From positions 49,577,366 through 49,641,365 of the forward strand of contig NC_088777.1 of assembly GCF_954871325.1 (NCBI RefSeq): DNA of 64,000 nt, given 5' to 3'. Under the pieces are notes generated by a model. That model was not told where the DNA came from. It saw only the letters and a program-made list of their open reading frames with translations, and searched no databases. How positions within the stretch are numbered: the stretch's first letter is position 1; each line of letters opens with the position of its first letter. A program made the translations under genes and the position numbers. Positions 36,601-48,499 of this stretch are shown in pieces. This DNA comes from Gordionus sp. m RMFG-2023 (Eukaryota; Nematomorpha; Gordioida; Chordodea; Parachordodidae).

Positions 36601-37090
36601 TAGTCTCCAAAGGTTAAAAAAAACGGAGCATTTTGGGCGAAATGTCTTTAATTTTAAATATCTGCGTATAATTGAGCTAGAAATGTCATTTAAATTTCTT
36701 TATATAGCCTAATGGTAAGCCTTTAAAGTTATAAAATGCTAAATATAGTTTAAAAATTTTAAATGTGGAAAACCGAAAATGGTCATAAAATCAAATCTGC
36801 AATTTTCATTTTTTACTGTATTGTTAAAATGTTTTAATTATGTTAAATTTTCGGTGACAAATCATGAAAAATAGATATATCTTAAAAGAATTAGGAGGAC
36901 ATGATTTAACTAATTAGATGCTACCTAATAATCCAATTATTTTGAGGAAAGTATTTTATATCCTTTTTAGATGATTTTAGAGCTCAATAATGGGGCAGTG
37001 TTAGTTAAATTTAAAATATTGGATCAGATAAATATTCATTAACATCTTATTTCCTGATCTCACTATCTAAACTAGGTAGAGCAATAATGT
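33650..37090. other. Long gene-less A+T-rich region with degenerate repeats
   Basis: No gene is supported. Short open frames near 33683-34238 and at 36173-36330 lack splice or family support. A worn G+C-patchy transposon remnant may lie at about 34915-35275 (GCGGGACCAGACTGGACC near one end, GGAACCGGGGTTAACAAATC near the other). There are G runs near 34868-34881. The rest is A+T-rich sequence. Confidence 0.4.
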
Positions 37091-37094
37091 AAGT

Positions 37095-38090
37095 CTAAAA
37101 GAAGGATATTGCCGTCCCAGAATTAGGTAAATTTTCAAAAAAATATATTCGAATATAAATACAAATACAGTACAAAAAAAAAGTATTTAAATACAAAATT
37201 CTTTGAAGATTGCCCAAAAGAATTACTATTAATTTATTTTGCGAGTATATGCACCTTCTTTTTAAACAGGGACACGGAGCTAAGCGTTCGAGGAACGCAT
37301 CTTTGAGTAAATTTAAGGAATGCAAACGCAAGCGGAACGCATATTCGGAACCTTTTCCAGACCGGGCACGGAAGTTCCTTAAAAAAATATATGTAAATTC
37401 TTTATTTTTTTTTTAATAATAAATAATCATTAATCATATATAAAACTATACAGTACTAGCAAAGTATAAATAACAATTAGCAAACAAGTAATAGATTAAA
37501 AGATTAAAATGAGGGGAAATAATATTTAAAAAATTTATTTAATAATTGTTTTGTTTTTCTATAAAAAAAATTTTTTTTTTCTTTATTAAATGAAAATTTT
37601 AAAATAGAAATTTTTATCTTTGATAATAATAAATAAATCACCCATGGCCAGATAAGTGTTGGACATTGCGATTCGACTAGAGAAATATATTATTGCTTCG
37701 ATTTAATCTATTCAAAAAACGTCAAATTTAGCCAATAGTGTTCTTTTAAAAAAAAATATTTGTCCAATAAAAATCATCATAGCTTATTTCGGTTCAATGA
37801 TAACATCATACCAAATTCAAACATTCATGCTCTTAAGCTGCCATTTCATTCACTCTTAACATACCATAAACATATATATATACTAGAATTCTTTCACAAT
37901 CTTCTATTAATATTACACTTCTTAAATAATTAATACATATATATTAAGGATATCTCCAGTGGCACAGCCATAATTTATTCATAGGGAGGGGGGGAGGTAG
38001 AGGGGGGTTAAAAATATATTTAGAAATTTTTATAGGAACGTTTCGGAACGCTGGAACGGAGGAGGAATGGAACATTGTTTTATGATAGAA
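37095..38090. other. Mostly gene-less stretch with a repeat tail
   Basis: A + frame at 37210-37416 and a - frame at 37095-37331 overlap around a phrase rich in GGAACGC. Similar words (GGAACGTTTCGGAACGCTGG) occur near 38035-38055, so this looks like a degenerate repeat, not an exon. A G-rich patch near 37980-38010 next to GTGGCACAGCCATAATTTAT resembles the ends of small elements seen elsewhere in the window (near 62000 and 63060). Confidence 0.3.
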
Positions 38091-38092
38091 AC

Positions 38093-38521
38093 GGGGAAAA
38101 ATGCCCTTGTTCCTAGTCCATGCTTGTAATTCTGCATTGTTAGAAGCGTTATTAACATTTTGTAGAGCTTTCTAAAATAAAATAATTATCCCCAATATAA
38201 GATAATAGAATATATACTTGTTCCATTTTCTTTTCAAATTAAGAGGGTTTTGCACAAATGCAACTGTGTAAAATATTTACCCATCTATTTTTTGAAATAG
38301 AGGTCTGAGATACTTTCCATCAAAATTGTTATATAGGGGATGTGGACAGAAAATATCTGTTAACATAATAGCTTGATAGATAGGCTTATCGGAACTGGAA
38401 TCTATACTTTAACGAGAGGGGCTACTGGAGGTTAAGCTTTTTTAAGATTTTTAATCCTCTTTCCCGATTTTTTGTAAAGGTTTACCTCTCTCGCCAGTGA
38501 TAAATTTGAATCTTTTTTTCT
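38093..38521 (-). CDS. Unrecognised gene fragment, three internal exons
   Basis: Exons 38486-38521, 38281-38401 and 38093-38171 connect in phase through GT-AG introns of 84 and 109 nt. The middle exon is the most convincing (KPIYQAIMLTDIFCPHPLYN, then FDGKYLRPLFQKIDG), with good splice sites on both sides. The third reads KLYKMLITLLTMQNYKHGLG in the joined phase, but another frame of the same exon is also open, so its phase is less certain. Its 3' part runs toward a repeat containing GGAACG words. Neither the start nor the end of the gene was found. A family-3 MITE sits about 75 bp upstream. Family unknown. Confidence 0.48.
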
Positions 38522-38596
38522 CTTTATTATCCTTATAAAAATTATAACTTTTTATATAATCAAAAATAAAAAATAAATTTTTTTCTTTATGTTTAT

Positions 38597-38950
38597 ATAT
38601 GGCGGTAATGTGTTATTTTTTCAACTTTAAATCATTTTTTTGAGCGCGTTTTTTTCCGAAAATGTATTCCAGCATGTTTAGAATACCTCTCTTATGAATC
38701 GTTAGAGGATTTTATCTGTAACTTTTGAGTCATTTATAAATTATATGAAAAATCTATTTTTAAAAAAAAGTAATATATATTATATTATGTTTAAAAGTTC
38801 ATGGCGAAATTGTCTGAAATTCATAGGTTAAGTAATTCCAGACAAGGTGGAATACATTTCCGATAAAATCAGATATTTAAATTTTAAAAAAAAAACGCAC
38901 TCGGAAAATAATTCAAAGTTGAAAAAATAACACATTGCCCTCTAAGATAT
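38597..38950. mobile_element. MITE family 3 copy
   Basis: The ends GGCGGTAATGTGTTATTTTT and AAAATAACACATTGCCCTCT are inverted, with shared inner phrases TTTAGAATACCTCTCTTATG and GCGCGTTTTTTTCCGAAAAT. Non-coding. Confidence 0.65.
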
Positions 38951-39083
38951 ATATATATATATCGTAGCCAAGAAATAAGATAGAGGAGTAAAAAGTTTTA
39001 CCGATATTTTTTATTATCATTTTAAGAATTATTTATGGATATATTAAAAAGTATTTTATTTTATTTTTTTTTAAAGTATAAAT

Positions 39084-39268
39084 TAGTGTTGTTTAACGGT
39101 TCGTTTTGAGCCGATTTTTAAAAGCGACTAACTCAATATTTTAGCCAGGAAAATATTGCCTTACGCCTCGATATTAATTGATATCTAGACTTTTGTAGGC
39201 TTGCTTATTATTATTATTATGAATAAAATATTGAGTTAGCCGTTTTTAAAAATCGGTTAAAATCGAGG
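39084..39268. mobile_element. Palindromic hAT-type MITE (family 1), right tip lost
   Basis: It begins TAGTGTTGTTTAACGGTTCG. The right arm TTAGCCGTTTTTAAAAATCG is present, but the last 15 bp of the repeat are eroded. Confidence 0.6.
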
Positions 39269-40347
39269 TATTTGTCATATTAATTAAACAACGGCCTAAA
39301 TTGACAAAAAAAATTTTTTTTATTTTGAGTGTCATTTGTCTGAAATCATAATAAATTACAAAATACTTTTTATTTTTTTTTAAGTATTTAAAAAATTAAA
39401 TACTAAATATTTTCAAAAATATTCAAATAAATACAAAATACAAAAAGGTATTTGTTATTTAATATTTTAAATACAAGCGATTGTGCTATTTCCCAACCCC
39501 GATTCCCATTACCATAGTTAACTTATTTTATTATATAAAGCTCTCTTATAATTACTTGACTTCAGATTTGAAAAGCAAGTTATCAATAAAAACGATTAGT
39601 AAAAACTCGTGTAAATAAATTTCCTATATCAACATTCATATTAGCATTTATTAATATCAAAGGCAATACAAGTCTGATGTGGAAATGTGATGTGATTTAG
39701 AAGAGAATCAATATATTTAAAAAAATATATATACTCTTATTTCTCTCTATATTAATGGTTGTAACAATTTTGTTGTATTTGATGTGTTCATTTTAAAATT
39801 ACCAATTAGATATAAAGACAATGTAATGAGGTATCCAAGGGGGTGGGAGGGGGGAGCGGGATCCTCACAATAGAAATAAGTTTTGCATACATATATTTAA
39901 ACAAATTAAAATCATCTTTACATCTATCCACGATTTCCAAGAAATGAATAAAATTATAAAGGATATTTTAAAATAAAAAGGATACCTTAACTAATTTAAC
40001 AAATAATTACCAGAATTAATATTTATCGGAGAGAAAAGATTAAAAAACCAATTGTATATTTAAAATAAACCGGTCAAATCCCTATAAAGAGCGATCCTAA
40101 AGTTCAAATAAAATTTACAAAGTATACGCTGCCTAAACTATTCCCTTAAAAAAATTATGGATAGACCTATTTAACAAACAATCTAGGAATATCTTCCACA
40201 ATTTAAAGATTAAAAAATAGAAATGATCTCGATGTGTAGTATAAAAAATTTTTGATATTGGTATTTCACTATTTATCCTGAATAAATTTCAAGTGAGACA
40301 TTTATGTGAAGAAATAATTTGAGATAAAAAATTTTAAACATCGTAAC
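39269..40347. other. Gene-less A+T-rich stretch
   Basis: I see no gene. A G-rich patch (GGGGGTGGGAGGGGGGAGCG near 39839) is the only distinct feature. Confidence 0.4.
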
Positions 40348-40625
40348 TAGTGTTGTTAAACGGCTCAATTTGAGCCGATTTTTAAAAACGGCTAAATATA
40401 GAAAAATATTATGCAAGCCTAAAGATTTTCTCATAGATGGCACATAGGATTGAACATCTATGGCTAAATAATATTTTTTTTAGTGGCTTCGCACCCAAAC
40501 TCCCTTTTTTCCGACCACAGGCCTGGTCCCTAAAAATCTCTACGCTTATGCAATATTTTCCTGGCCATAATGTTGAGTTAGCCATTTTTAAAAATCGGCT
40601 AAAATCGAGCCGTTTAACAACACTA
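40348..40625. mobile_element. Palindromic hAT-type MITE (family 1) with extra internal sequence
   Basis: It begins TAGTGTTGTTAAACGGCTCA and ends GAGCCGTTTAACAACACTA. The flanks ATCGTAAC (40340-40347) and ATCGTAAT (40626-40633) match at 7 of 8. It is about 55 bp longer than other intact copies because of an unrelated stretch around 40480-40535. A 68-codon + frame across it is not a gene. Confidence 0.75.
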
Positions 40626-41205
40626 ATCGTAATTACCTTCTAAAACAGATTTCATGAGATTTTGATAATATATATTTTAATTCTTATATCAAACATAGAG
40701 ATTGGATTTATATGAATTTGAACTCAACAAGCTTATTTCTTATTTAATTCATTTGTTATATTTTTCTACCAAACTAAATTTTGGAGCTACACATACTTTA
40801 AATATGTTATATAACGTTTTCACATATCTGATTAATATTTACATATTTTTTAGTTACAAGTTTTTTTTACAGAAAAATAAGGAATTATTTAAAACAGAGC
40901 ATGTTGGAGGCTATTAGTTCTTAATTAATGTGAATCGAAAACTATATGTCTTGTTTTAAATATGGATAAAACAAAAATTAGTTTTTTATATAGATCCCCA
41001 TCAGATGTTAATTGTTTTAAGAATTAATTGGGAGTCAATCTCACTTTTAAGATCACTGTTAAATAGTGCTATCCTCATAATAGCAAGCCTAGAGGAAACA
41101 GCCATTTCCTTAACCAAATTGAAAGCAATATTTACTAATATTCCCCCAATCAATCTATATATTTAATAAGGAAATTGCTATGGCTTCCCAAAATTTTACA
41201 TCTTT

Positions 41206-44200
41206 TTAGGGCCTCTTAAACTTTTTCTCCATTTCAATTGACATGAAAATTAAAAACTTTTTTGAGATTATCTTAAACTTTATTGGGCCATGCACAACTT
41301 CCGATAAACAAGTGTAGTTTGGGGTTTCCTCCACTTCATTTAATTTCTTTATCAGTCTGTTCTTCTAATCTTTAATGTGAAGAGGTTTAAGTAAGCGGAG
41401 AGACAGAGATATTCTATTTAAAACTGGCTGTTACATATGGAAGAAAAATGTATGCCTTTCATCCCTTCAACAGTTCTTGACACATTGAGAATATCTTAAC
41501 CCCCTTCTGGCTAATTTTAAAAATTGATGGTAATTAACCCTCCCTTGAAGACACTCCAAAACTCTGGCCATGAATGACTTGAAGCTATCCCTAATGCCAA
41601 TCTTTTGTATCCGACGAGGAGGTAAGGATGAGCAAAAGATATAGATTTGGTTGTGACCTTCCCATAAATGTAAAGAATAGTGGAAAAATTTTAATCCGCC
41701 AATAATGGGTTTGCAAAAATTTCTTAGTTTAGAGGAGATAACCTTATTTAGGATTTTACTTACAGTTTTCCTCTAACCAAAATATTGATCCGATTATTAC
41801 AACTGAAAAGTCAAAATTTATTTCTGATTAGTTTATTTCAATAGTTATTTCTACCTATGGGTCCCTCATCCCCTTAGGGTAATATTTTTCGAAGATTTTA
41901 AGTAAAAATATTTCTCAAATTAATGGTGATCATGTATCCTCTTTTAAAATGTTAAAATCAAATTAAGTAGTGTTTAGAGACAACTATCTTAGTTTTCTCT
42001 GATCTCCATTATGTCTACCCCCTCATATTTAAACTGATATTTATTATTTTAAAATTGTTTAATTTTTTTAAATGTCATTTTAATTTTTTTCATATGTTAT
42101 TAATATAGATTTATATAATTATAATATTTTTGAATTTTAATTTAACTAATAGTGAATAAGTTTATTATGTTTAAAAGTGGAAATATAGTCTCTAAAAGTG
42201 ATACTATGGGGGAAAAAAATTTATTTACCTAGTGAGAAAGAATTGGGTTAATAACATATGAGATGAAGAAGAATCGTTTTACCTATATTTTTGGTAAAAA
42301 GGTAATTCTAATTCCATATAAAAAGGAGCACGTACCAAAGTAGTAAATATAAATAATTATTTTGTCAATAAGAATATATCTAGATATCATGAATGGATGA
42401 AAAATTCTGAATTAAGGCAACAAACTGGCAGTGAATATTTATCATTAGAAAAAGAATATGAAATGTGCCAAACCTGGCAAGAAGATGATAATAGTTAATA
42501 TATAATTTTATTATTATTATTATTTATAATATAGAATGCACTTTTATTATATTAAATGCTGAAAAGTATCATAACAAAAGTAATGGATTTAAGAGTGAGA
42601 GATCCAATTCCTCATGTCTACCCTTTAATAATAGAACTATTAAGCGTGATGAAACAGAAGCCATACCCATAAGTGATTTAAATGATGATCTCAAATCAAT
42701 AAACCTTCCTCTTGATAGTACCCATAAACCTCTCAATGATTTTTATACCGATGAAACATTTAATAAAGGAGATGATAATGACGAATTTACACTTAATAGT
42801 AGTAATTGTTCTTTAAATTGTGGTAACACTTCTAAATTGCATGAGATATATTCTATGGTTGGAGATATTAATTTATTTATAACAAACAATGACATAATAA
42901 AAAATAATTGTAATAATCTTCACAATTCATGCATTAAGCAGGCTGAAATAAATATTATGATTGCTGATACTTACTCAAGAAATAAGGGCTTAGGATTAGA
43001 GGCTATCTTGCTCATTCTTAAATATGGCATTGAAGTTTTGGAGATTTCCCATTATTTTGTGAAGATTTCTTATGAAAATTTGATCAGCATTGATTTATTC
43101 AATAAAATTGGTTTTACTGAGGTGAATTTTGATTATTTTAGAGATCTGCAAATCCCAGCTTGGGCAAATTTAAAAAATTAAAATGAGTAAGGCAATATAT
43201 CAAATTTTTTTTTGGCCAAACCAGATAATTTGCACATAAAAAATCAGGCACAAATCTTTTATTTGTTATAAAATAATAATAGAATAGCCCAGGCATTAAA
43301 ATTTTGAACAAATATTTTAAATAATTACAATATGCTTACTTCTTTGCATTTTAAGAGCTGCCTAACTAAATTATTGAAACTAAATAAATAACACAATAAA
43401 TTCACAATAGATTAAATAAATTTCGGAACTAGGGATATCTGACAACCTATTATTTATGAAGTCCAAGTACACAATACAGATATCAGACTTGAGTTATAAA
43501 TGCAGAAGGAAATGGATAGCAATTTACCCAATAGAACCTTAATTGATGTTGGTGAAAAAAAAGATATAGATAGTAAAAAAGGCCTGTAAAATTCTTACAA
43601 AACCTTTCATAAATTTTAAGAAAATTTTTAGTGGGCCAGGCTGGGTAAAAATAATTTAATGGGCTGGGGAACTTGTACAAAAATTTATGATGGTCTTGGC
43701 TGGGATTTGCATATCTCTAACTTATTTACATCAGCATAATATATTGATTTTTAAAATGAGTAAAATGTTTGTCTAAATAAACCAGGTTGAAATGCTTGTC
43801 AATTGACCAATCAAAAGAGTTCAATTGACTGAAGTATATGCAACCAGTTATATATGGTCAGATACTCTTAAATATTGTATCTTAAACGAGTAGCTATTTA
43901 ATTCCCAAAATATCCATCATTAAAATATTGTTAATTTTTTTCAAAAATAGACATACCAAGTGCACCTGCTACAGAAATCAATATGTCATATCATCAATTA
44001 GTTTAACAAAGACTTTAAAAAATTGAATGCAACGATAAATTTGAAAAAGTGCTTTAAAAGTGTCCATCTTTGAAGAAACTGTTTTTGCGATATATGCCCA
44101 AGAGAAATAAGGGATCATATTCTTAGACGAAGATTTGAATATAGAAATTTTAAGTTTTTTAAATATACCGGATAGCTACGTCATTCTAAAGAAATCTAAG

Positions 44201-46667
44201 GGCATAAATTCACATTTTTCCAATTAAGATTGATAAGTTATTTTTGGAACAACATATTAGTCCATCAGGCCAAGACCTAATATTTTCTCCATCAGAATGG
44301 GGAAAAAAAAATTATATTTGAAATGAGAAAAAAACGATCAAAATATAACTGCTCATAATACTGTCTACTTATTAGATCCCTAATATCGACAATATCTTAC
44401 GAAAATCGAATTAGACGAAGCTTGAGATATGATAACAAGAAGTAGGAATTCTGTAAGGTGGTGAGAATCGAACCATTTTAGGTGATATAATAAATTTTGG
44501 CTGTAAAAATGATATCATTTATAATCAAAAATATGTGCAATGCGATAGCAGCCATAACTATTTATCAGAAATTTTTGGCATCAAGCTGGTGGAAGGGACT
44601 TTGTCCACCTTGCCCTGTAATGGAAGTACCAAATATCTTATTAACTCTTTCAAGTTCAGCTTTTCTTTAGAAAGAAATTGTTCCATCTAGGGTAATATTC
44701 GTACAAAGAACCGAAATCGACTAAAAACTTTGACTAAGCGTTTTTCATAATATACGATTAGTTAAAAACATAAAAGAAAATTATTATTCATCTGAGCCAG
44801 AAAACGGTTCTGACACAGAAAGTGAAGACGAAATGATATTTTATGAATGAATCAAAATATTACCAAATTTAATTATATGCATTGACTATATATTTTATAT
44901 ATTTGTTATAACTTACACATCACATACTATCTTAAAAATATTTTATTGAATTTGACCATATTTGACCGGTCAATTAACCGAATCATATTTAACCGGTCAA
45001 AAGCCCGAAATAAACTGCTTTATTAAGCTAACTTCGTATTACGCTTTTAGAAAGAAAGGTCGGACGTTTTCAACGAGGTAACCTTAACACTGGACATATC
45101 AAAAGGCTTTTCGGAGTGGCTCAATGAGAACACGTCGGAATCCCAAATTGTTGACAAAAATTTCAACTCTCAATGCATGAAATTTTGTTTCGCATCCGCA
45201 ACCTAAACTTTTTTTGGGAATTCAATTTTTTTTTAAAATATTTCAACAGATGGAACAAAATATTATTAAAATAATATTTGTATCATAGTTTTGTAAAAAA
45301 AAAAAAGGTGAATTAAATTCTGATATAAATTGTAACATAATTTTGTGATAATTGTAATTTACCATTGTAATGCCAAATATATATTGATTATATTTATTAG
45401 TAAAATATAAATAAATTTTTTTTTTATATAATATATTGGCAAATAACCATTTCCTTTTCTTGATAATTAACTCTGGTATATTAAAAGATTTAAGAAGGTT
45501 CGTGGCGGGGGAGTGGCAATTGGCGGCTAATGGAGGTCTAAAGCTCCCCGCGGTTTGGATCTAGAATAAGATCACCGTCTCCTCGACCGGGCGTATTAAA
45601 CCACCTAAAGGTTTTGATGTCAGGAAGGGCATCCGATTGTAAAAACCTTGCTACAAAATTTCCTGATAAATTAAATCAGAGGGCAAACTGGCCAACCTGG
45701 GTGAACCTGGAAATCACCATTAAACGGAGAAGAAGAAGATTATGGATATGGTCATCAAAAATCGTTTTTATTTTTTTTTGAACCTTAATTATAATAAATT
45801 TATAGACTGGGGCTAGTTTGAACCAATTTAGTAAGAGTCTTAGTTACTGAAAAAAAAATTTTTTAAAGAAAATTACAGTTCTACCAAATTTTTTTTTTAA
45901 TATTAAGAATATAAATATGATTTGTATAAAATATTTTTTTTGAAGGAGTTTCAAACATTAATAATTTTCTTGGTATTTTCTTAGTTAAAAGTTTTAATTA
46001 AAAAAAATGTACGAGGGCCGAACATAGCGGTTGATGGGTAAAATTTATTTTTAAAAAAGTATCTTAAAAGTATCTGTTATTTAAGTGCTATCTTATAAGG
46101 TATTTAAGTATTTATATTTGACCTGTGCGCCGCAAAATTATAGATGCCAGCGTGAGTTATAAAAATCTAATTGGCGGCTGGCGGCTCGCCTCTTTTTAAC
46201 CGCTAACTTTAAATTGCTAATTGAATTTTTTTTAAGAAAAATAAAATTAAAAATAAATTATACACCATAGATAATATCGGCATATTTTTACCTATTAAAA
46301 AAATACTAATTATGAATTCAAGCTCAATATTGTAATTTTATAGCTATCATATAATATAAAAATAATTTTAAATTGGCCGGATATAAGGAGGATCTCCTTG
46401 AATTCATTCCTCAATCCAAAAGTAAAGAAAACTGTTTGCACTGATGTTCTAGTTTCCCCCGAACACCGAATTTTTTTTTAGCCAGCGTGGAAAGATTCGA
46501 AAATTCAATCCTCTTCTCTCTCTAAAAATGTAGAACATCTGTATCATGCGAATGGCATTTTGGTTCAACACTCAAAATGGAATTAGTGACTTTTTTGTAG
46601 AATGTGTATCTACTAAGCTCGTCAAATGACTTGTATATGATATTTCCTCCTGGTTTTCAAGCTCCAT
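41206..46667 (-). CDS. Unrecognised four-exon gene whose long intron contains NAT9
   Basis: Exons are 46591-46667, 46467-46521, 41482-41772 and 41206-41364. All junctions are GT-AG and in phase, and the sum is 582 nt (193 residues plus stop). The start is ATG 46667 (MELENQEEISYTSHLTSLVD). The third exon carries most of the protein (ILNKVISSKLRNFCKPIIGG, then SFKSFMARVLECLQGRVNYH). The fourth reads NEVEETPNYTCLSEVVHGPI and ends in a Lys-rich tail. There is no signal peptide, and no family is recognised. The roughly 4.7-kb intron 41773-46466 holds the whole NAT9 gene on the opposite strand. The first two exons are short, so their link to the third is the main uncertainty. The donor GTCAAG at 41481 is ordinary. 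Confidence 0.55.
42263..45206 (+). CDS. NAT9: N-acetyltransferase 9 (GNAT family), 309 residues
   Basis: Exons are 42263-42339, 42384-42493, 42535-43121 and 45051-45206. Introns 1 and 2 are only 44 and 41 nt, and intron 3 is 1.9 kb. The start MKKNRFTYIFGKKVILIPYK, followed by EHVP and YHEWM, matches the N-terminus of animal NAT9 as I know it, as do LSLEKEYEMCQTWQEDDNKC and the final exon (SDVFNEVTLTLDISKGFSEW). The acetyl-CoA site RNKGLG is at residues 211-216, just after INIMIADTYS. Compared with the human protein there is an extra Asn/Ser/Asp-rich insert of roughly 75-95 residues (about 75-165) before MVGDINLF. NAT9-type enzymes are predicted Gcn5-related acetyltransferases; a fly relative has been linked to microtubules. 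The gene lies inside an intron of the opposite-strand gene 41206-46667. It looks intact. Confidence 0.92.
43900..44850 (+). other. Coding-like tract inside the last NAT9 intron
   Basis: Several + frame segments look protein-like, among them SPSGQDLIFSPSEWGKK, YNQKYVQCDSSHNYLSEIFG and, before a stop at 44850, an acidic end YYSSEPENGSDTESEDEMIF. They lie in different frames with stops between and without convincing splice sites. It is most simply a decayed insert, perhaps a DNA transposon gene or a processed gene copy. The parent was not recognised. Confidence 0.3.
45485..45745 (+). mobile_element. LINE/SINE 3' tail with GAA-type end
   Basis: The phrase GTCAGGAAGGGCATCCGATT and a terminal GGAGAAGAAGAAGA simple repeat are typical of the 3' tails of RTE-like LINEs and SINEs that use them. 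The 5' part is relatively G+C-rich (CCCCGCGGTTTGGATCTAG). There is no reverse transcriptase here. It lies just after the NAT9 stop, in the long intron of the opposite-strand gene. Confidence 0.5.
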
Positions 46668-47813
46668 AATTTACTAAATGTCATCTTAAGATATTTGAAT
46701 TGGATAATAAATTCCGACGATGCACAATTTTGTTCTATTATCTATTTTTATTTTTTGAAATCTTGGGTATGAAAAGAGAATTTTTGAAATAAAAAAGTAA
46801 ATTAAAATACCTATATATTAGTATACTGGCATATCGGAAACAGGAAATCGTAATGTAAGATTTTTTTAAAATCCATCTCATTATCATTTACTCTTAAAGG
46901 CCTTTCTATTTACCTCTTGAAAGGTAATACCAAGTTTAATAATATAAGCCCTTTTTCTTGTAAAGATAGATGAAAATTCAACTGTTTCTTAAAATTATGG
47001 GGGAAAAAACTTATAGTTCCTTCTACGAGATCTGATTATAAGTTTTAAAATAATTTGAGATAATGCTTTTCAAAACATTTATTATTTAGATTTTATTAAT
47101 TAATATACTTAGCTACCTGGATTGGGATATTTAACTTTAACGATTGGAATCGCGAACTTGAACGGGTATCAGGATATTATTTAGCGAGTTCCATATAACC
47201 GATGTTTAGGTCATGGCAACATGCAAAGCGATGTTTGCCCGATCAGAGCAAAAACGTATAAAATATGAAAGTTATTTATTAAAAAAAAAATTTTTAGCCA
47301 CCGATGTGAGCCTTTGCGGCGGCGAGGCCGTAATTTTTTTTGTGACAGCGATTTTTGATTTGATCAAAAAATCGCCGGCCTGCCCAGCTTTTATAGGTAT
47401 ATTTTTATATGTAAAATATATCGATTTTTTATTTTTAAAATAAAATTTTGATTTAAGAATAAACCACTTATATCCTTCTCTTCTATCAAATATGACAAAA
47501 GCCAGGGCATCACAATCCACTTATCTAAAAATGAATAAAAAAAAATGAAGTTTTTTTTTATGAGAATTATCAAGCTAAATTTTTGAAATTTAGCCTAAAA
47601 TATTAAAATTTTTCCTATATTTTTGTTCAAAATTTCTGACATGATAAAAAAAAATCTTCAAAAGCTTATTTGTTGAACCCCGAAAAAAATTTAGCTTATC
47701 TTGCGTCGTCTTGAATGGAGCGCGTGAACATTTCAACAGTCATTTCTATGAGCAAGTTGGGAATACATTTGAAATGCTCCTTACTTGGGCTCCAATTTGG
47801 AGACCTGGCAATT
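46668..47813. other. Upstream region of the - gene; no gene seen
   Basis: This should include the promoter of the gene starting at 46667. A G+C-rich inverted patch near 47300-47390 (TTTGCGGCGGCGAGGCCGTA, then AAAATCGCCGGCCTGCCC) looks like a transposon remnant. Open frames over it in both directions are not supported. Confidence 0.35.
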
Positions 47814-48029
47814 AATTTTGCTAAACGGCTCGATTTGAGTCGATTTTTAAAAACGGCGAACTCAATATTTTATCCAGAATAATATTATGTAAGCCTAAAG
47901 ATCACAGATGGCACAAAGGTGTAGACCTCAATTAGCGATTTTCGAGGCTTAGGCAATATTTTCCCGGCTAAAATATTTAGTTAGCCGTTTTCAAAAATCG
48001 GTTCAAAACGAGCCGTTTAACAACACTAC
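47814..48029. mobile_element. Palindromic hAT-type MITE (family 1)
   Basis: The left end is slightly altered (TTTTGCTAAACGGCTCGATT), and the right end AGCCGTTTAACAACACTA is intact. Middle phrases match the family. No clean target duplication. The right end abuts the tandem array that begins at 48030. Confidence 0.7.
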
Positions 48030-48480
48030 ATATGTATTTATTATGTAAGTTTGTTTTTTGCAGGAATCTAAAAAAATAGTATTTATAATAATTTTAACTT
48101 ACATTGAGATAACCTTAAAAAACTTATTTAATATTATATGTATTTATTATGTAAGTTTGTTTTTGTGCAGGAATCTAAAAAAATAGTATTTATAAAAATT
48201 TTAACTTACATTGCCTATGAGATAACCTTAAAAAACTTATTTAATAATATATGTATTTATTATGTAAGTTTGTATTTTGTGCAGGAATCTAAAAAAATAG
48301 TATTTATAAAAATTTTAACTTACATTGCCTATGAGATAACCTTAAAAAACTTATTTAATATTATATCTATTTATTATGTAAGTTTGTTTTTTGTGCAGGA
48401 ATCTAAAAAAAATAGTATTTATTAAAATTTTAAATTACATTGCTTATGAGATAACCTTATAAATAAGTTTTTTAAGGTTA
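48030..48480. repeat. 111-bp tandem array A1
   Basis: About four units share TATTTATTATGTAAGTTTG and CAGGAATCTAAAAAAATAGT. The unit is 111 bp, so one frame stays open through three of them (48138-48425); this is a by-product of the length and not taken as a gene. Each unit carries GTAAGT and, 21 bp on, TTTTTTGTGCAG. The last unit is followed by an inverted piece (TTTTTTAAGGTTATCTCATA). The same array recurs at 53331-53940. Confidence 0.85.
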
Positions 48481-48499
48481 TCTCATAGGCAATGTATAA

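Noticed and set aside
37210-37416. Arg/Lys-rich + frame, possible exon
   Set aside because: It contains GGAACGC words also found near 38035, pointing to a repeat, and no partner exon was found.
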